Assembly: GCA_947374445.1 (NCBI GenBank)
Contig: CANCBY010000132.1
Location: forward strand, 1-6,770
Direction: 5' to 3'
From: Pseudobdellovibrionaceae bacterium
Lineage (GTDB): Bacteria > Bdellovibrionota > Bdellovibrionia > Bdellovibrionales > Bdellovibrionaceae
DNA length: 6,770 nt
The notes under the pieces are model-generated. The model was not told the origin of the DNA. It was given only the letters and a program-made list of their open reading frames with translations, and did no database searches. Below are positions 4,634 through 6,770 of the stretch, piece by piece. The position numbers were made by a program, and so were the translations under genes. How positions within the stretch are numbered: the stretch's first letter is position 1; each line of letters starts with the position of its first letter.

Positions 4634-6770
4634 CTATTTGTACTTTGTAGAGCGGCCTTTGGCTTGAGCAGGAGCAGTCCTAGGATCATCGGGCCAGCTG
4701 TGCTTGGGATATCTAGTTTTTAGTTCTCGCTTCACTTCTGGGTATATATTATCCCAAAAACTCACTAGGTCAGATGTCACTTGTACAGGGCGATAGTTCG
4801 GGGCCAAAAGATGAATGGTGATGGGCACCGCGCCGTTTTCAATAGTTGGCGTTTTAAGAGTTCCAAAAAGTTCTTGCAGCCTCACTTCAAGATGAGGATT
4901 TTTGTCGGTGTGGTAGTGAATTTTTATAGAACTTCCGCTGGCTACTAAAAAGTGAGACGGACAGTTGCGATTGAAATCAGAAGCCAGCTCTAATCCTAAA
5001 CTGTTTTCGAAAAAATAAATAAGATCTTTGCCTGCTACGACTTCAAATTTTGTTTCGCCTACGCAGGCTTGCTCAAAAATGGCTTTAATTTCTTCGTTGT
5101 TTAAGTGATTTGCAGCATCGCTATTTTTACTTTGAAAATAACGCCATCTCTCCCACCAGTGGTTAAGGTTGTCGTTGAGATTTAGAACATCTTGCATGCG
5201 ATCTAGCATGATTTGCGGCAGTAGATCTGCAATTTCATCGGGCTTTGCGGGGCGCCTCCTGGGCTCTTCGAGAGGTAACCCCTGAAACTCAAGCCACTCT
5301 TCAAAATAGTAAGACTTATGATTTTCATCAAAGACCAATTGTTTTGTTTTTTTGAATTGGCTTGAAAACTTTTTTTCAATCTGTTCTTTCGTAACTCCTG
5401 TCGCTTTTCTGACTTGCGAATCGGCCTTATCAGAAGAGTCCGTGACTTCAAGGGCAATAAAGAATTCTAGATTTTTTGCGCTTGAATTCTCAGCAAGAGT
5501 AACTCCTCGGCCACCGGCCATAACTGCAGAGAGGTTCTCCTTTTTTCGTCGTCTGCAAAGCCTGTCTGGAAAGGCCTCTAGCAAAAGATCAGGAATAATC
5601 TTTAGATCAGGGCTTTGATTTTTGTTGCCGGAGGTATCTTTGAGAAGATCTACAAGATGACGAGCTGATTGTTCCACGGTTTTTACTGCCGCGACGTGGA
5701 CTTCACCACGATGGCCGGATTTTGAATATTCATGCAGGGCCTCCCATCTTTCGGTCAGATCACAGTTTGAATCATGTTGGCCCGAAGATTCTCTTAGAAT
5801 GTCTTTTTCTTGTAGTAGTGCACAGAGTTGTGCGCCCAGATCGAGTTGTCCTTTGACTTTGGCAGAAAGAAGCAGTTTTGCAAAGCGAGGTGGGAGAGGA
5901 ATTTCAGAAATTTTTTTTCCGATCTCTGTGAGCTTTCCATCTTTAAGAGCTTCGAGTGAAGTCAAAAAATTTTCAGCCCATTGAATTTTTCTAAGATCAG
6001 GAGACTCAAACCAGCTAAACTCAGAAGCTTTGCTGATGCCAAGCTTGTGAAGCATAAGAACTGTTTCCGATAGATCCCGACGGTGCAATTCGCTGGTATC
6101 AAAATCCGGCATTGAAAACTCGTCCACCTTCGCCCAAAGCTTTATGCAAGTTCCCAGAAATTGCCGGCCAGATCTACCAGCTCTTTGTTCTGCCGAAGCT
6201 TTTGAAATTCTTCGAAGCTCAAGGCGTTCAAATCCTGTCTTTGGGTGTATTTCCATTTCGCGGGCGAGGCCAGAATCAATCACCGTGTCTATTCCGTCGA
6301 CGGTCACGGAGCTTTCGGCCACATTGGTAGAAAGAATTATTTTTCTTTGCTTCGCAGGTTTGAGCGCTTTCAACTGGTCTTCAAGTGCTAGGCTGCCACT
6401 CAGAGGAAGAACCAAAAAATCTTGTGCCCATGAAAGCTCTGCAAGATTTTTTTGGATACGATAAATTTCGCTCATGCCAGGCAGAAAAATAAGGACATCG
6501 CGCCCTTTGGGGCTGCGAACAAGATGTTCTTTAAGGGCTTGGACCACTCGGCTGATAAATAGATGATCAGTCCTCATCAACTGATTTTGTTTGGAATAAA
6601 TTTTTTCGATTTCAAAAAGTCGACCTGGTAATGACACAACAGGAGCATTTTCGAGATACCGATGCAGTGGTTCGGTATCCAGTGTTGCAGACATGACAAT
6701 AATCTTTAGGTCAGGGCGCGAGAGCATTTGCAGCTCTTTGACTAAGCCCAGAGCAAGATCAACATGAATC
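4634..6770 (-). CDS. hrpB: ATP-dependent DEAH-box helicase HrpB (partial, N-terminus outside window)
   Basis: The frame is open from the right edge to a TAG at 4634-4636, giving 711 residues; the ATG at 6727 is internal, since in-frame sequence before it (IHVDLALGLVKELQ) continues the helicase core just after the DEAH box. Visible motifs, in order, are SAT (motif III, about 6683-6691), PGRLFEIEKIY, FLPGMSEI (motif IV region), STNVAESSVTVDG (motif V, about 6293-6331) and QRAGRSGR (motif VI, 6164-6187). The helicase-associated region follows (LPLPPRFAKLLL type), then the HrpB-specific C-terminal domain with HYHTDKNPHLEVRLQELFG, APNYRPVQVTSDLVSFW and RYPKHSWPDDP. That ending is diagnostic for HrpB rather than HrpA or DeaD. 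With the missing Walker A / DEAH part it would be about 830-850 residues, close to the family's usual 800-850. HrpB is an RNA-helicase-like NTPase whose cellular role is poorly defined. Its promoter is not in the window. Confidence 0.95.
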   Translation of the reverse strand, partial: IHVDLALGLVKELQMLSRPDLKIIVMSATLDTEPLHRYLENAPVVSLPGRLFEIEKIYSKQNQLMRTDHLFISRVVQALKEHLVRSPKGRDVLIFLPGMSEIYRIQKNLAELSWAQDFLVLPLSGSLALEDQLKALKPAKQRKIILSTNVAESSVTVDGIDTVIDSGLAREMEIHPKTGFERLELRRISKASAEQRAGRSGRQFLGTCIKLWAKVDEFSMPDFDTSELHRRDLSETVLMLHKLGISKASEFSWFESPDLRKIQWAENFLTSLEALKDGKLTEIGKKISEIPLPPRFAKLLLSAKVKGQLDLGAQLCALLQEKDILRESSGQHDSNCDLTERWEALHEYSKSGHRGEVHVAAVKTVEQSARHLVDLLKDTSGNKNQSPDLKIIPDLLLEAFPDRLCRRRKKENLSAVMAGGRGVTLAENSSAKNLEFFIALEVTDSSDKADSQVRKATGVTKEQIEKKFSSQFKKTKQLVFDENHKSYYFEEWLEFQGLPLEEPRRRPAKPDEIADLLPQIMLDRMQDVLNLNDNLNHWWERWRYFQSKNSDAANHLNNEEIKAIFEQACVGETKFEVVAGKDLIYFFENSLGLELASDFNRNCPSHFLVASGSSIKIHYHTDKNPHLEVRLQELFGTLKTPTIENGAVPITIHLLAPNYRPVQVTSDLVSFWDNIYPEVKRELKTRYPKHSWPDDPRTAPAQAKGRSTKYK

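Noticed and set aside
4622..4660. Possible bidirectional terminator hairpin between cysE and hrpB
   Set aside because: A six-base stem with a 27-base loop and no clear T-tract on either side is too weak to call.
4615..4720. Frameshift that would extend cysE past 4631
   Set aside because: A one-base shift gives TVKGI, but the following residues do not match the CysE end and run antisense to hrpB. I treat the gene as short rather than broken.
5203..6464. Several open frames within hrpB on both strands
   Set aside because: They overlap a strong, motif-rich helicase gene, and their translations look like out-of-frame readings (Ser/Arg/Leu/Lys-rich, no domains).
6725..6727. ATG at 6727 as the hrpB start
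   Set aside because: The same frame continues to the window edge with helicase-core sequence, and the SAT motif would lie only 12 residues from this ATG with no ATP-binding motifs. The gene is cut by the window, not short.

Overview
The window reads as a compact, moderately AT-rich chromosomal segment from a Gram-negative bacterium, with housekeeping genes packed almost end to end. Evidence for a double-membrane cell is a probable MCE/MlaD-type lipid-transport protein tail at the left edge, a Sec-type signal peptide on one gene, and a single-pass membrane TPR protein whose cysteines all lie on one side of the membrane segment. The combination of a long MCE protein, a GYF_2-plus-TPR membrane protein and a short EpsC-type CysE would suit the Bdellovibrionota / former deltaproteobacterial group. 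That placement is a guess from gene style, not something the sequence proves.

Layout: five plus-strand genes run from 1 to 4631 with gaps of 26, 16 and 25 bases and one 14-base overlap, so they look like one transcription unit. They are (i) the 3' end of a probable MlaD/MCE-family gene, 1-189; (ii) purH, 216-1730; (iii) a GYF_2-like / transmembrane / TPR protein, 1747-3414; (iv) a small exported protein of unknown function that starts with TTG inside gene iii, 3401-4132; (v) a serine O-acetyltransferase (cysE) that starts with GTG, 4158-4631. On the minus strand hrpB, a DEAH-box helicase, enters from the right edge (its N-terminal part lies outside the window) and ends at 4634, only two bases past the cysE stop. 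There is no non-coding stretch longer than 26 bases, and I see no RNA gene, mobile element, CRISPR array or convincing terminator.

How the genes work together: purH completes IMP synthesis and cysE makes O-acetylserine for cysteine synthesis. The two genes between them look like an envelope pair: a membrane-anchored, probably periplasmic TPR scaffold and an exported partner, translationally coupled and both carrying pairs of cysteines. This pair is the least explained part of the window. The other oddity is cysE, which lacks the usual last coil and tail of the family and stops right against hrpB.
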